DNA of 60,361 nucleotides from a bacterium (GTDB taxonomy: Bacteria > Desulfobacterota > Binatia > HRBIN30 > CADEER01). How positions within the stretch are numbered: the first letter of the stretch is position 1; every line of letters begins with the position of its first letter. Location of the stretch: NCBI GenBank assembly GCA_030430165.1, contig JAUIGL010000034.1, positions 1-60,361 of the forward strand. Reading direction: 5' to 3'. A model generated the notes under the pieces. The model worked only from the letters and a program-made list of their open reading frames with translations, searched no databases and was not told the DNA's origin. Positions 44,168 to 52,374 of this stretch are shown here, in pieces. Both the position numbers and the translations under genes were made by a program.

Positions 44168-44464
44168 ATGGAGAACAAGTCGAAGAAGGTTCTGATGGCG
44201 TCCGCAGTCGCCGGCTTGATGTCGCTCGGCGTCAGCGGAACGGCGCTGGCGGACATGCACGGCGGCGGCGGCGGTGACAAGGTGCCCTGCTACGGCGTCA
44301 ACAAGTGCAAGGGAACCGGCGCCTGCGGCGGCAAGCACGCCGACGGAACTCCCTACTCCTGCGCCGGCAACAACGCGTGCAAGGGCAAGGGATACCTGCA
44401 AATCGACAAGGAAACCTGCCTCAAGATCGAGGGCGGTCGCCTGACCCCCGAGAAGGAGGGTTGA
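44168..44464 (+). CDS. bufA2: Bufferin precursor (BufA2-type periplasmic metallophore)
   Basis: A 98-residue preprotein. Signal peptide to about residue 29 (LMASAVAGLMSLGVSGTALA), a Gly-rich linker, then six cysteines at 41, 47, 53, 65, 71 and 84 in CYGVNKCKGTGAC, SCAGNNACKGKG and ETC. This is the BufA2 pattern of bufferins, ribosomal peptides whose core cysteines are converted by an MNIO enzyme to copper-binding heterocycles. AAGGAGG six bases before ATG 44168 is strong. It heads bufA2-bufB-bufC, all closely packed. The mature product should buffer copper in the periplasm. Confidence 0.9.
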   Translation: MENKSKKVLMASAVAGLMSLGVSGTALADMHGGGGGDKVPCYGVNKCKGTGACGGKHADGTPYSCAGNNACKGKGYLQIDKETCLKIEGGRLTPEKEG

Positions 44465-44468
44465 TCCC

Positions 44469-45371
44469 TTGGGATTCGACTCGCTCAGGCCCAACGCGCC
44501 GAACCCGCAACTCGGGTTCGGCGCGGGCCTGCGCGCCGAGCACTATCAAGACGTGCTCGACGATCGCCACTCGTTCGACTGGTTCGAGGCGATCAGCGAG
44601 AACTACATGGACAGCGGCGGGCGACCGCTGCACGTCCTGCAGCGGGTGCGCTCCGAGCACCCGATTGCACTGCACGGAGTGTCGCTGTCGATCGGCTCCA
44701 CCGACCCGCTCGATCGCGACTACCTGCGCCGTCTGCGCTCGCTGATCGATCGGATCGAGCCGGCATTGGTAACCGACCACTTGTGCTGGTGCGGCGTCGA
44801 AGGCAACGCGCTCTACGACCTGTTGCCGCTACCCTACACCGAAGAGGCGCTGGCGCACGTCGCCGACAGGGTCGCCCAGGTGCAGGACGCTCTCGGCGGG
44901 CGCATCCTGCTCGAAAACCCGTCGACCTACGTCGCCTTCGCACACTCCACCATCGCCGAGCACGAATTCCTCGCCGAGCTGGCGCGACGCGCCGATTGCG
45001 GAATCCTGCTCGACGTCAACAACGTCTACGTCACCGCCGAGAACCTCGCCCTCGATCCGGTCGAGTACATCGACGGCATACCGCCCGACCGCGTCGGCCA
45101 GTTCCACCTCGCCGGATTCACCGACATGGGCACGTACCTCTTCGACACCCACAGCGCCCCGGTCGACGACCAGGTCTGGGATCTCTACCGCTACGCCTGC
45201 AACCGCTTCCCCGGCGTTCCCACCCTGGTCGAATGGGATGCCGACATCCCGCCGCTGGATCGGCTGTGCGACGAAGTCGAGCGCGCTCGCCGCGAGCGCG
45301 CCGCCGCACTCGGCCCCGGGCCCCGCAAGCATGCCGAACCTCAGAGAAACACAGCTACAGATCGCGCGTGA
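44469..45371 (+). CDS. bufB: MNIO-family (DUF692) bufferin-modifying oxidase
   Basis: A 300-residue multinuclear non-haem iron-dependent oxidase with a TIM-barrel fold. Ligand-bearing segments are FEAISENYMD, IALHGVSLSIGS, VTDHLCW, LLENPSTYVAF, LLDVNNVYVTA, FHLAGFTDMG, DTHSAPVDD and LVEWDADIPPL. It is predicted to modify cysteines of the BufA2 precursor encoded just upstream. It starts at TTG 44469 with AAGGAGG nine bases away and only four bases after the bufA2 stop. Its 3' end overlaps bufC by 41 bases. Confidence 0.94.
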   Translation: MGFDSLRPNAPNPQLGFGAGLRAEHYQDVLDDRHSFDWFEAISENYMDSGGRPLHVLQRVRSEHPIALHGVSLSIGSTDPLDRDYLRRLRSLIDRIEPALVTDHLCWCGVEGNALYDLLPLPYTEEALAHVADRVAQVQDALGGRILLENPSTYVAFAHSTIAEHEFLAELARRADCGILLDVNNVYVTAENLALDPVEYIDGIPPDRVGQFHLAGFTDMGTYLFDTHSAPVDDQVWDLYRYACNRFPGVPTLVEWDADIPPLDRLCDEVERARRERAAALGPGPRKHAEPQRNTATDRA

Positions 45372-46131
45372 CATCCTGGCGTTCGCGCGCCAGCAAGCGC
45401 CGCGAGCGGCGGCTACCGCCCTGTTGCGCGTACCCCCCGGCGTCGACCCGGGCGGGCGCCTCGACGTCTACCGACACGGCTATCCTTCGCGCATCCTCGA
45501 AGCCTTGCGCGACGCCTACCCCGCCCTCGATACGATCCTCGGCGAGGGCTCGTTCCACAACCTGGTGCGGCGCTACCTCGCCGCGATCGAGCTCCGCTCC
45601 TACAATCTCAACGACGTCGGCGCGCAGCTGCCGGCGCACTGCCGGCGGGACCCGTTGCGCGACGGCCTGCCTTTCCTCGGCGACCTCGCCGAGCTCGAGT
45701 GGGCGGTGCTGTCGGCCTACCAATCGCGCGAAAAGCCACCCGTCGACCCGCAGAAGCTCGCCGGCTTCGACATGGCAGACTGGGAGACCGCCGTCCTCGA
45801 GCTGCAGCCGGCGGTCGCCGTCGTCTCCTCGCAATGGCCGATTCTCGATCTCCTCGAGACCAAAGACATCGAGCGCGACCAGATCGACGTCGCGCTCGAA
45901 GACCGGCCGCAGAGCGTGCTGGTCTACCGGCGCCGGCTCGAAGTCGAGCAGCGCCTGGTCGACGCCGCCGAGCAGCGGGCGCTGCAGCTCCTCGGCAGCG
46001 GCACGCCGCTCGGCGAGGCAATCGCCGAGCTCGCCGCCGACGGCTGCAGCCCGCAAGCGACGATGGAAATGTTCGGCAACTGGGTCGGCGCCGGCCTGAT
46101 CACCAGCGTCCGCACGAACCGCCCCACCTGA
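45331..46131 (+). CDS. bufC: Bufferin maturation partner (DUF2063, BufC/HvfC)
   Basis: A 266-residue protein of the DUF2063 family. The N-terminal DNA-binding-like fold has GGRLDVYRHGYPSRILEALRDAYPALDTILGE and SFHNLVRRYLA. The C-terminal half is a beta/alpha substrate-binding region (DRPQSVLVYRRRLEVEQR, PLGEAIAELAADG). It is thought to present the precursor peptide to the MNIO enzyme. ATG 45331 lies within the bufB end (41-base overlap), a coupling typical of such operons. No DoxX-like fourth gene follows; the downstream sequence is repeats. Confidence 0.92.
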   Translation: MPNLRETQLQIARDILAFARQQAPRAAATALLRVPPGVDPGGRLDVYRHGYPSRILEALRDAYPALDTILGEGSFHNLVRRYLAAIELRSYNLNDVGAQLPAHCRRDPLRDGLPFLGDLAELEWAVLSAYQSREKPPVDPQKLAGFDMADWETAVLELQPAVAVVSSQWPILDLLETKDIERDQIDVALEDRPQSVLVYRRRLEVEQRLVDAAEQRALQLLGSGTPLGEAIAELAADGCSPQATMEMFGNWVGAGLITSVRTNRPT

Positions 46132-46167
46132 CCGAGTCTCGGTTCTCCAAAGCCCGCCCCCAACACG

Positions 46168-46199
46168 TATTCCCGAGTAGCGCGCAGCGCGTACCGGGT
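46168..46199 (+). repeat. Repeat D, copy 1
   Basis: TTCCCGAGTAGCGCGCAGCG followed by CGTACCGGG, about 40 bases after bufC. Confidence 0.75.
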
Positions 46200-46263
46200 G
46201 TGGGCTCCAGCCCTTCAAACCATCAACCCCCAAGCCAGTCGGAGGCCCTCAACTCCCGCTCCG

Positions 46264-46346
46264 TTTTCCCGAGTAGCGCGAAGCGCGTATCGAGGGACAC
46301 TGGCACACCCCCCTCGATACGCCCTCCGGGTACTCGGGAACGACGG
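46264..46346. repeat. Repeat D, copies 2 and 3 facing each other
   Basis: Copy 2 (46264-46298) reads GAGTAGCGCGAAGCGCGTAT then CGAGGG; copy 3 (46309-46346) is inverted, CCCTCGATACGC ... TACTCGGGAACGACGG. Together they can form a stem over about 80 bases before the thioesterase stop. Confidence 0.75.
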
Positions 46347-46363
46347 AGTGGGCTCCCGCCGTT

Positions 46364-46792
46364 TCAGACCTTCTTGCCGGCGAGCTCGGTGTCGCGCTCG
46401 AGACAAAGCAGGCGCACCCTACCCGTCGACAGCACCGCGCCGCTCTCGTCTCGCGACGTCGCCTCCCACACCTGGGTGCGGCGACCGCGGGTGATCGGCA
46501 GCGCGGTCACCGTCACCTTGCCGCTGCGCGCCGCGCGGATGAAGCTGGTGTGGTTCTCGACGCCGACCACGCGCCGGTCGTGCTGCGCCGCCCACACACC
46601 CGCGCCGATCGAGCAGGCCGACTCGACCACGGTGCAGTGCATGCCGCCGTGGACGATGCCGTAGGGCTGCAGGTGGCGGTCGTCGATCTCGTACTCGAGG
46701 ACCACCTCGTCGGGGGTCGCCTTCAGCGTACGCACCCCGAGCAACGCATCGAGATTGGCAACTCTTTGTTCTGGCTTCACCGGATCGGACAT
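46364..46792 (-). CDS. PaaI-type thioesterase (hotdog fold), second copy
   Basis: A 142-residue hotdog thioesterase: RHLQPYGIVHGGMHCTVVES (the HGG helix), VGVENHTSFIRAARSGKVTV and a C-terminal strand TGRVRLLCLERD. ATG 46792 is chosen; the longer frame (to 46882) runs into repeat C. It is a different subtype from the thioesterase at 22501-22917. Repeats flank both sides, and no operon partner is clear. Likely role is hydrolysis of an aryl- or acyl-CoA. Confidence 0.9.
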   Translation of the reverse strand: MSDPVKPEQRVANLDALLGVRTLKATPDEVVLEYEIDDRHLQPYGIVHGGMHCTVVESACSIGAGVWAAQHDRRVVGVENHTSFIRAARSGKVTVTALPITRGRRTQVWEATSRDESGAVLSTGRVRLLCLERDTELAGKKV

Positions 46793-46837
46793 GCGGCTAC
46801 GTCTCCTCACACCGAGGTTGTCGATTCTCCTCGGTCC

Positions 46838-46890
46838 GGTATCGCTATCGGTATCGCCTTCGCTTTTCGATACCGATACCAACCCCGACT
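46838..46890. repeat. Repeat C, second copy
   Basis: GGTATCGCTATCGGTATCG and an inverted partner ending CCAACCCCGAC, close in sequence to 35346-35400. Confidence 0.8.
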
Positions 46891-46917
46891 AGGCTGGTTT
46901 CGGATCGGTGGCTGCCG

Positions 46918-48039
46918 CTAGGCAGGATCCATGAATTCCTTGAAGCCGTAGCGGCCGTGCGGACCGATCGCGAGTTGTTCCAGCACCCCGACTCCCTCGC
47001 GGCCGTTCCAGCTGGCGCGCATCACCTGCTGGATGTGCTGGTTTTCTACCGCCATCGGCTCGAGCTCGTCGCACTTCCAGGATTCACCGGCGATGGCCAG
47101 CTCGCCCTTCCAGTAGCCGTGCCCCCACTCGGGATGGGTGTAGCCCAAGCCCTTCATACGGAAGCAGATGAGTGGCTCGAGCTCGATGTCGCGGCGCTCG
47201 CCGGCGCCCTCGATCAACGAGATCCGCGCGCTGCCCGCCCGGCGCGTGCCGGGTATGTAGCGCAGCTCGTGCTCGACGCCGACGATCTTGCGTCCTTCCT
47301 GCACCTCGGTGCCGGGGATTTCGGCGGGATTCTCATAGGCCGGCACGATCGCACCGTCCCAATGCCACGGCTCTCCATCGCCATCCTCGAAGATGCCGAA
47401 GTGGGTGCAGTGGTCCTCCCAATGGATCGGCGACCAGAGAAAGTAGAACTGAGGCAGATCGGTGGCGGGCGCACCGGCCGGCGCCGGGTCGCCCACCGGA
47501 CGAATCCCCCACGACCGGTCCTTGGTCCCGTAGACCCGCGCCGGGTCGACCTCGACGGTCTGCCCCGCGTAGCGGATCGTCCCACTCCAGCGACCGAACT
47601 GCGCGAAGCGGGTCGCGTCCATCGCCAGGCGCCCGTTCTGGTGCCAGCGCTGCCGTCCCTCCTCGATGCATGCCGTGCGCGCCCGGAACGTGAGATCGCA
47701 CTCGATCCCGGTTTCGTTCGGCGCCAGCGTCACCCGCAGAACTCGCATCGGCTCGACCACTTCGAGGCGAAACGGCCCGACCTCGGTCTCGGTCGGCTCG
47801 GTCGGCGCGCGCCGCGACCCGTGAAAGGCGTGCTGCTCGCCGCCGCGCACGATGCTGAAAGCGCAATCCATGATGCCGAGGTTGGGGTACAGCCCGAGCG
47901 CGATCCCGAAGTAGAACTCGCCGTCGTCGGCGTACCCGTTGAACCAGTACCGATCGTACGAGTTGCGGTCGCCGGTGGCGACGCGAGCGACCGGCTCAGC
48001 CGTCTGATGGATCGGATAATCGTCGAATTTCGAGAGCAT
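46918..48039 (-). CDS. Uncharacterised protein, paralogue B (AttH/CrtC-like barrel suspected)
   Basis: A 373-residue soluble protein, clearly paralogous to 17103-18206. Shared segments are DDYPIHQTAE at the N-terminus, ATGDRNSYDRYWFNG, LYPNLGIMD, RFAQFGRWSG and GTKDRSWGIRPVG. Like A it lacks a signal peptide. It may be a lipocalin-like or CrtC/AttH-related protein acting on hydrophobic substrates, unproven. ATG 48039 has GGAGG five bases upstream. That start region is tandemly duplicated. It is divergent from the beta-helix protein. Confidence 0.78.
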   Translation of the reverse strand: MLSKFDDYPIHQTAEPVARVATGDRNSYDRYWFNGYADDGEFYFGIALGLYPNLGIMDCAFSIVRGGEQHAFHGSRRAPTEPTETEVGPFRLEVVEPMRVLRVTLAPNETGIECDLTFRARTACIEEGRQRWHQNGRLAMDATRFAQFGRWSGTIRYAGQTVEVDPARVYGTKDRSWGIRPVGDPAPAGAPATDLPQFYFLWSPIHWEDHCTHFGIFEDGDGEPWHWDGAIVPAYENPAEIPGTEVQEGRKIVGVEHELRYIPGTRRAGSARISLIEGAGERRDIELEPLICFRMKGLGYTHPEWGHGYWKGELAIAGESWKCDELEPMAVENQHIQQVMRASWNGREGVGVLEQLAIGPHGRYGFKEFMDPA

Positions 48040-48052
48040 TTGGACCTCCCAT
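47996..48052 (-). other. Short out-of-frame ORF made by duplicated start region
   Basis: ATG at 48052 with its own GGAGG, 18 codons (MGGPNALEIRRLSDPSDG), ending inside paralogue B in another frame. It results from the tandem copy and may reduce translation of paralogue B. Confidence 0.4.
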
Positions 48053-48062
48053 TTGGACCTCC
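48038..48062. repeat. Tandem duplication of a ribosome-binding site and start region
   Basis: ATTTGGACCTCC occurs at 48038-48049 and again at 48051-48062 (13-base period). On the minus strand each copy supplies GGAGG-N5-ATG. Confidence 0.85.
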
Positions 48063-48185
48063 GGAGAGGCGAACACCCCGCCGAGCCTGGGCCGCCTTTC
48101 CAAAAAGCGTGCTCGGCGAGCCAGCCCCTCTGTAACAATCGGGCCGCCGGAACACTATTCCCCGATAAAGCATGCGAGGGGAGCC

Positions 48186-49175
48186 ATGTTCGAGAGGACC
48201 AAAATCCAGATTCTATCGGCTCTGGTGCTCGCCGCCGCGGCGGCCGACGCAGCAGTCATCGACGTAACACCCGGCCAGTCGATCCAAACGGCAATCGACA
48301 GCGCCCTGCCCGGCGACACGGTCAGCGTCGCCGCCGGCACCTACGACGAGGACATCGACTTCGGCGGCAAGGCGATCACCGTGGTCGGTACCGGCGTCGA
48401 CACGGTGATCCACGGCACCGGCACCGGCGCGGTAGTCACCTTCGACGACGGCGAGGGCACCGACAGCGTGCTCGACTCCGTCTTCGTGACCGGTGGTGCC
48501 GGCCTGCTCGGCGGCGGCATCCAGATCATCGGCGCCAGCCCGACCATCGTTCGCAACACGATCGCCGACAACTCCGCTTCGTCGCGCGGCAGCGGCATCT
48601 ACGTCGAGAATTCGACGGCGGAAATCTACAACAACCTGCTGGTGTACAACGTGCACACCTCCGGCGATCCGCACGTCATCGAGATCCAGGATGCGTCGCC
48701 GATCGTCATCAACAACACCATCGCCAAAGGCGACAGCAACGGCATCATCGTGCGCGGCGCCGGTTCGGCGCCGCTGATCATGAACAACATCATCTCGCGC
48801 AACGGTTCCAAGGTCGACTCGGAACGACGCGGCCGCGGCATCTGCGACTTCAGCGGCGGCAGCGCGATGATCCAGTACAACTACTTCCACAAGAACCGGC
48901 GCGCCGCACTGCTCACCGCAGCAACCGACTACCGGCGAATCCGCTCGGCGCAACGCGACTTCGACCCGCCCCGCCTGCTCGAGAACCGCGACGGCAATCC
49001 GGGCTTCCGCCGCTTCAAGCGCAACTTCGAGGATGCGACCATTCCCGACGACTTCCTGTTCAGCCGCAGGCGCTCGCGCGGTCGCGACGCCGGCAACCCT
49101 GACCCCGCCTACGACGATCTCGACGGCAGCCGCAACGACGTCGGCTTCACCGGCGGACCGTTCGCCGCACCCTGA
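48186..49175 (+). CDS. Secreted right-handed beta-helix protein
   Basis: A 329-residue exported protein. Signal peptide ILSALVLAAAAADA, then the DUF1565/pectate-lyase-like opening VTPGQSIQTAIDSALPGDTV. Several beta-helix coils follow, with repeating SPTIVRNTIADN, AEIYNNLLVYN, SPIVINNTIAKGD and APLIMNNIISRNG. The last 80 residues are Arg/Asp-rich and include a DAGNPDPAYDDLDGSRNDVG motif common at the end of such proteins. There are no catalytic residues I can assign. AGGGGAG upstream supports the ATG. The ECF sigma gene follows 83 bases later. Confidence 0.88.
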   Translation: MFERTKIQILSALVLAAAAADAAVIDVTPGQSIQTAIDSALPGDTVSVAAGTYDEDIDFGGKAITVVGTGVDTVIHGTGTGAVVTFDDGEGTDSVLDSVFVTGGAGLLGGGIQIIGASPTIVRNTIADNSASSRGSGIYVENSTAEIYNNLLVYNVHTSGDPHVIEIQDASPIVINNTIAKGDSNGIIVRGAGSAPLIMNNIISRNGSKVDSERRGRGICDFSGGSAMIQYNYFHKNRRAALLTAATDYRRIRSAQRDFDPPRLLENRDGNPGFRRFKRNFEDATIPDDFLFSRRRSRGRDAGNPDPAYDDLDGSRNDVGFTGGPFAAP

Positions 49176-49258
49176 GCCGATGCAACCGGTTTCGCATTGC
49201 CCGACCGCGCCGGGTTTGTTAGCGGTCGGACCTCGACGCCACCCGGCGGCGAGGGCGG

Positions 49259-49807
49259 ATGGAAGACGCGGCTCCCAGCAAAGAGCAGGATCCGAGCGGC
49301 TGGCGAGCGGCGGCGATGCGCCTCGCCCAGGAGGGCGATTCGGGCGCCTACCGGGAGCTCCTCGACGATTCGTCGAGCTTGCTACGCCGCTATCTGGCGA
49401 AGCACATTCGCGGCAAAGACGATCTCGAGGACGTGCTGCAGGAGGTCCTGTTGTCGGTGCACCGCGGCCGCCACAGCTACGACCCGGGCCGCCCCTTCGA
49501 GCCCTGGCTGTTCGCGATAGCCCGCAACGTCAAGGCCGACTACCTGCGCCGAACCATCTCGCGCCAGACCTGGGAAGTTCTCGTCGACGAACAACCCGAG
49601 CAAGCCGCCCAGCCCGAGTCTTCCGCGCGGCTGCTGAGCGAGGCGCTCGACTCTTTGCCCGAGTCGCAACGCGAAGCATTCCGTCACCTCAAGATCGAAG
49701 GCCGCTCGGTCGAGGAAGCGGCCGCACTCGTCGGGACGACCGAAGGGAACCTGCGCGTGCGCGCGCACCGCGCCTACAAGGCGCTGCGCGCCTTCCTGGC
49801 ACGGTGA
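49259..49807 (+). CDS. ECF-type RNA polymerase sigma factor (SigF/NrsF-linked)
   Basis: A 182-residue group IV sigma factor. Region 2: LLRRYLAKHIRGKDDLEDVLQEVLLSVHRGRHSYDPGRPFEPWLFAIARN (quoted in parts: DDLEDVLQEVLL, PWLFAIARNVKADYLRR). Region 4: ALDSLPESQREAFRHLKIEG and EEAAALVGTTEGNLRVRAHRAY. It is followed after 25 bases by an NrsF-like membrane anti-sigma gene, so it belongs to the SigF-type ECF group. In Caulobacter that group responds to metals and drives bufferin genes; here the bufferin operon lies about 3 kb upstream. Confidence 0.93.
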   Translation: MEDAAPSKEQDPSGWRAAAMRLAQEGDSGAYRELLDDSSSLLRRYLAKHIRGKDDLEDVLQEVLLSVHRGRHSYDPGRPFEPWLFAIARNVKADYLRRTISRQTWEVLVDEQPEQAAQPESSARLLSEALDSLPESQREAFRHLKIEGRSVEEAAALVGTTEGNLRVRAHRAYKALRAFLAR

Positions 49808-49832
49808 TACTCCACCGCATACGAGAGCACAG

Positions 49833-50483
49833 ATGCGAGACACCGATACCGCAGACCTAGTCGACTCACTGGCGAGCAGTCTCACGCCGGTACGCCCGAT
49901 CTGGGCCCCCGGCCGCAGGATGGCCTTTTGGTCACTGGCGCAGCTCGTCTTCGCCGTCGCGCTGGTCGGCGGCAGCACGCGCCCCGACCTCGCCCCAAGG
50001 CTGCACTCGACCGCCTACCTGCTCGAGCTCGCGCTGCTGGCGTGCGCGACGCTGCTTCTCGCGCGCTCCGCCCTGGCGGCGGCGATTCCGGGCGCGGAGC
50101 GCTGGCGCATTGCCGGATTGGCGTTTCTCGCCGGCACAACCGCCCTCGCGCTGTCCGGCGCGGCCGGGTTCGACACGACGCAGGCGATCGACTCGTTCGC
50201 CCGCATCGGCGTCCCCTGCGCCGTCCACACGATCTTGCTTTCCCTGTTGCCGGCAGCCTGGCTGATGGTCGCCGCCTACCGCGGCGCCCCGCTCCACCCG
50301 GCGCGCGCCGGCATGGTCGCGGGAGCGGCAGGCTTCCTTCTCGGATTCACCATGATGCGGCTGATGTGCCCGGTGGACGAGGGCCTGCACATGATGGTCT
50401 GGCACGCGTTGCCAGTCGCACTCGGCACAACCGTGTCGGCCGGCGCGGGCGCCCTGGCGCTCGGCGCCTGGCGCCACCGCTGA
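49833..50483 (+). CDS. NrsF-like anti-sigma factor (DUF1109)
   Basis: A 216-residue protein with six predicted membrane helices (for example AFWSLAQLVFAVALVGG, LLELALLACATLLLARS, MVAGAAGFLLGFTMMRL) and the conserved end of the family, MRLMCPVDEGLHMMVWHALP. NrsF proteins hold the ECF sigma factor at the membrane and release it on metal or redox stress; cysteines 131-132 area (GVPCAVH) and the MCPVD cysteine are candidate sensors. It is encoded with its sigma partner. Confidence 0.92.
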   Translation: MRDTDTADLVDSLASSLTPVRPIWAPGRRMAFWSLAQLVFAVALVGGSTRPDLAPRLHSTAYLLELALLACATLLLARSALAAAIPGAERWRIAGLAFLAGTTALALSGAAGFDTTQAIDSFARIGVPCAVHTILLSLLPAAWLMVAAYRGAPLHPARAGMVAGAAGFLLGFTMMRLMCPVDEGLHMMVWHALPVALGTTVSAGAGALALGAWRHR

Positions 50484-50530
50484 TGGGTGTCGAGGGCCTC
50501 CCGCTGCCTCGTGGGAGTTGATGGCCACCC

Positions 50531-50567
50531 CGTCCCTCGATACGCGCTGCGCGTTACTCGGGACTAC
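50531..50567 (-). repeat. Repeat D, copy 4
   Basis: CCCTCGATACGCGCTGCGCG then TTACTCGGG, the inverted form, between nrsF-like and the convergent glycosyltransferase. Confidence 0.8.
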
Positions 50568-50613
50568 GGAGCACGAGGACGACTGGGGTTTCTACCGCTG
50601 CGCCCGGCGCCGT

Positions 50614-51588
50614 TTACTCGCCGACCCGCCGCCGCAACAACCAATCGCGGTCCGGGCCGATTGCACGCATCGCCCGCGAGCCCTGGCGCAGCGGTTCTCC
50701 GCTGCCGTCGAGCTGTTCGAAGAAATCCGCGGGCGGCGCTCCGTAGCGGCCGCGCAGATAGTCGGCGATGCCGCGCACCCGGCCGCGCGGCGCGAACAGA
50801 AGCGGCCGCGATGCAGGAGCGACCAGCCCTTTGCCCAAGCCGTACAGGGCAATTGCCAAGCGGGTGATGGCGTGCGCGCGCCCCGACATCTCGCGAACGA
50901 ACAGCAGCGTGTTGCGCTGCATCAGATAGTCCACCGCATCCGAGCCGAGGCGCATCGTCGGGTTCACCACCCGCGCCCCGCGCACCAGACCGACTTCCCA
51001 ACGGGCGCGCCGCGCGCGCATCCCGATCTCGACTTCCTCGCCGTAGGCGAAGTAGCGCTCGTCGAACAGCCCGATCTCGTCGAGGCAGGCGCGGCGCGCC
51101 AGGAACAGCGTGCCGTGGACGAAGTCCGCCGGCTGCCAGCCTTCGTCCACCGAAGAGGGAACACCGACACCGCCGAGATAGGCATTGATGTACGGCGTGA
51201 CCCCGTCGCCGACATCGGCGCAGGCGAGACCTGCGGTCGGCCTGCTCTGCATCTCATGCAGCATGCGCTCCAAGCAGTCCGGCGCCGGCAGCGCATCGTG
51301 CGGGGCGACCACCAGATACGGGCACTGCGACGCCTGCAGCCAATGACGCAGGCCGACGTTGGCGGCGGGCCCGAAGCCCAGATTCGCAGCCTGGCGCAGC
51401 ACCGTCACACCCGGGATCTCCGGCGGCGCGGTCGACGGCGCCGAGCCGTTGTCGACGATCGCAATCCGAACCGGAATCGACTGCGCGCGAAAGTGCTCGA
51501 CCGTCTTGCGACAACGATCGGGCTGGTTCCAGTGGATGATGACCACTGCCACCGCGGGTTCGGCGGCGTTGTGCTCGGAAGGGCCCAC
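50614..51588 (-). CDS. Family 2 glycosyltransferase (rhamnosyltransferase-like)
   Basis: A 324-residue GT-A enzyme: VAVVIIHWNQPDRCRKTV, IAIVDNGS, AANLGFGPAANVGLRH (NxGFxxxxN typical of rhamnosyl/Wbb-type GT2), and FDERYFAYGEEVEIGMRAR. The DxD region is VAPHDALPAP, where D appears as H-D, a departure. It starts at GTG 51588 with GGAG five bases upstream, 29 bases after the GST-like gene, so they may be cotranscribed despite different roles. It probably adds a sugar to a surface polysaccharide; the acceptor is unknown. Confidence 0.88.
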   Translation of the reverse strand: MGPSEHNAAEPAVAVVIIHWNQPDRCRKTVEHFRAQSIPVRIAIVDNGSAPSTAPPEIPGVTVLRQAANLGFGPAANVGLRHWLQASQCPYLVVAPHDALPAPDCLERMLHEMQSRPTAGLACADVGDGVTPYINAYLGGVGVPSSVDEGWQPADFVHGTLFLARRACLDEIGLFDERYFAYGEEVEIGMRARRARWEVGLVRGARVVNPTMRLGSDAVDYLMQRNTLLFVREMSGRAHAITRLAIALYGLGKGLVAPASRPLLFAPRGRVRGIADYLRGRYGAPPADFFEQLDGSGEPLRQGSRAMRAIGPDRDWLLRRRVGE

Positions 51589-51617
51589 CCGGTGCTCCGT
51601 CGACGCCGCGCCCCGAC

Positions 51618-52334
51618 TCAGCCGGCCGGCTGGTTGTCGCGGCGCTGCTGCTCGAGCCGTTCGTACCAGGCGGCGATGTTGGGGGAGCTCATGATCTCCG
51701 AGTAGATCGGAAACTCCTTCACGCAGGTAATGGCGCCGTGCATCGCCACGTCGCCGAGACACGGCGCGTCTCCGAGAACGTAGGGCTTGTCGCCGAGCCA
51801 CTCGGCAAACTGCTCGGTATTCTCACGCACCCATGCGTGCGCGTCCTTGCGATCGTTGCGGGCGAGGATTCGCTTCGAGATCTGCTTCATCACCAAGGCC
51901 CCGGCGAGCTGCACCAGAAACCGCTGCCCGCCGCTCAGCTTCGAGCTCGCGGCGACGATCCGCGCCGCCTGCGCCGCCTCACCCCAGGTGCCGTAGATCA
52001 CGGTCGGCAGCGCTTCGATGAACTGCGAGTCGACCCACTCCTCGATCTCGTCGCTGCGAGTCCGCAGCGCCGGATCCGCGGGACGAAACGAGATCCGCCC
52101 CAAGCCCTGATCCTCGAGGTAATTCAAGATCGTCGTCGAGTCCGCCACCGTATCCGATCCGTGCTGCAGCACCGGCACCTTCTTCGGCGTCCCCTCGGGC
52201 AGAGGCGGCAACTCCACTTTGGAGCGCGGGCTGACTTCTACGCTCTCGAATTCGACGCCTTTCAGCTCGAGGCTGGCGCGCACTTTGTTGCAGAACGGAC
52301 ACAGGGTGAACTCGTAGAGCTTGGTCGCCGACAT
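51618..52334 (-). CDS. Glutathione S-transferase-like protein
   Basis: A 238-residue protein. An N-terminal thioredoxin-fold domain has the redox motif CPFC (KLYEFTLCPFCNKVRASLELKG) and the cis-Pro segment KKVPVLQHG with ADSTTILNYLE (glutathione-binding Ser). The C-terminal helical domain ends in FPIYSEIMSSPNIAAWYERL. The CPFC motif and long C-terminal domain recall the prostaglandin-E-synthase-2/glutaredoxin-like branch. It is a possible thiol transferase or isomerase, without signal peptide. Confidence 0.92.
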   Translation of the reverse strand: MSATKLYEFTLCPFCNKVRASLELKGVEFESVEVSPRSKVELPPLPEGTPKKVPVLQHGSDTVADSTTILNYLEDQGLGRISFRPADPALRTRSDEIEEWVDSQFIEALPTVIYGTWGEAAQAARIVAASSKLSGGQRFLVQLAGALVMKQISKRILARNDRKDAHAWVRENTEQFAEWLGDKPYVLGDAPCLGDVAMHGAITCVKEFPIYSEIMSSPNIAAWYERLEQQRRDNQPAG

Positions 52335-52374
52335 GCAATCTCGCTAGCCCCCGGGCCCGCCGATCGCAACCCGG

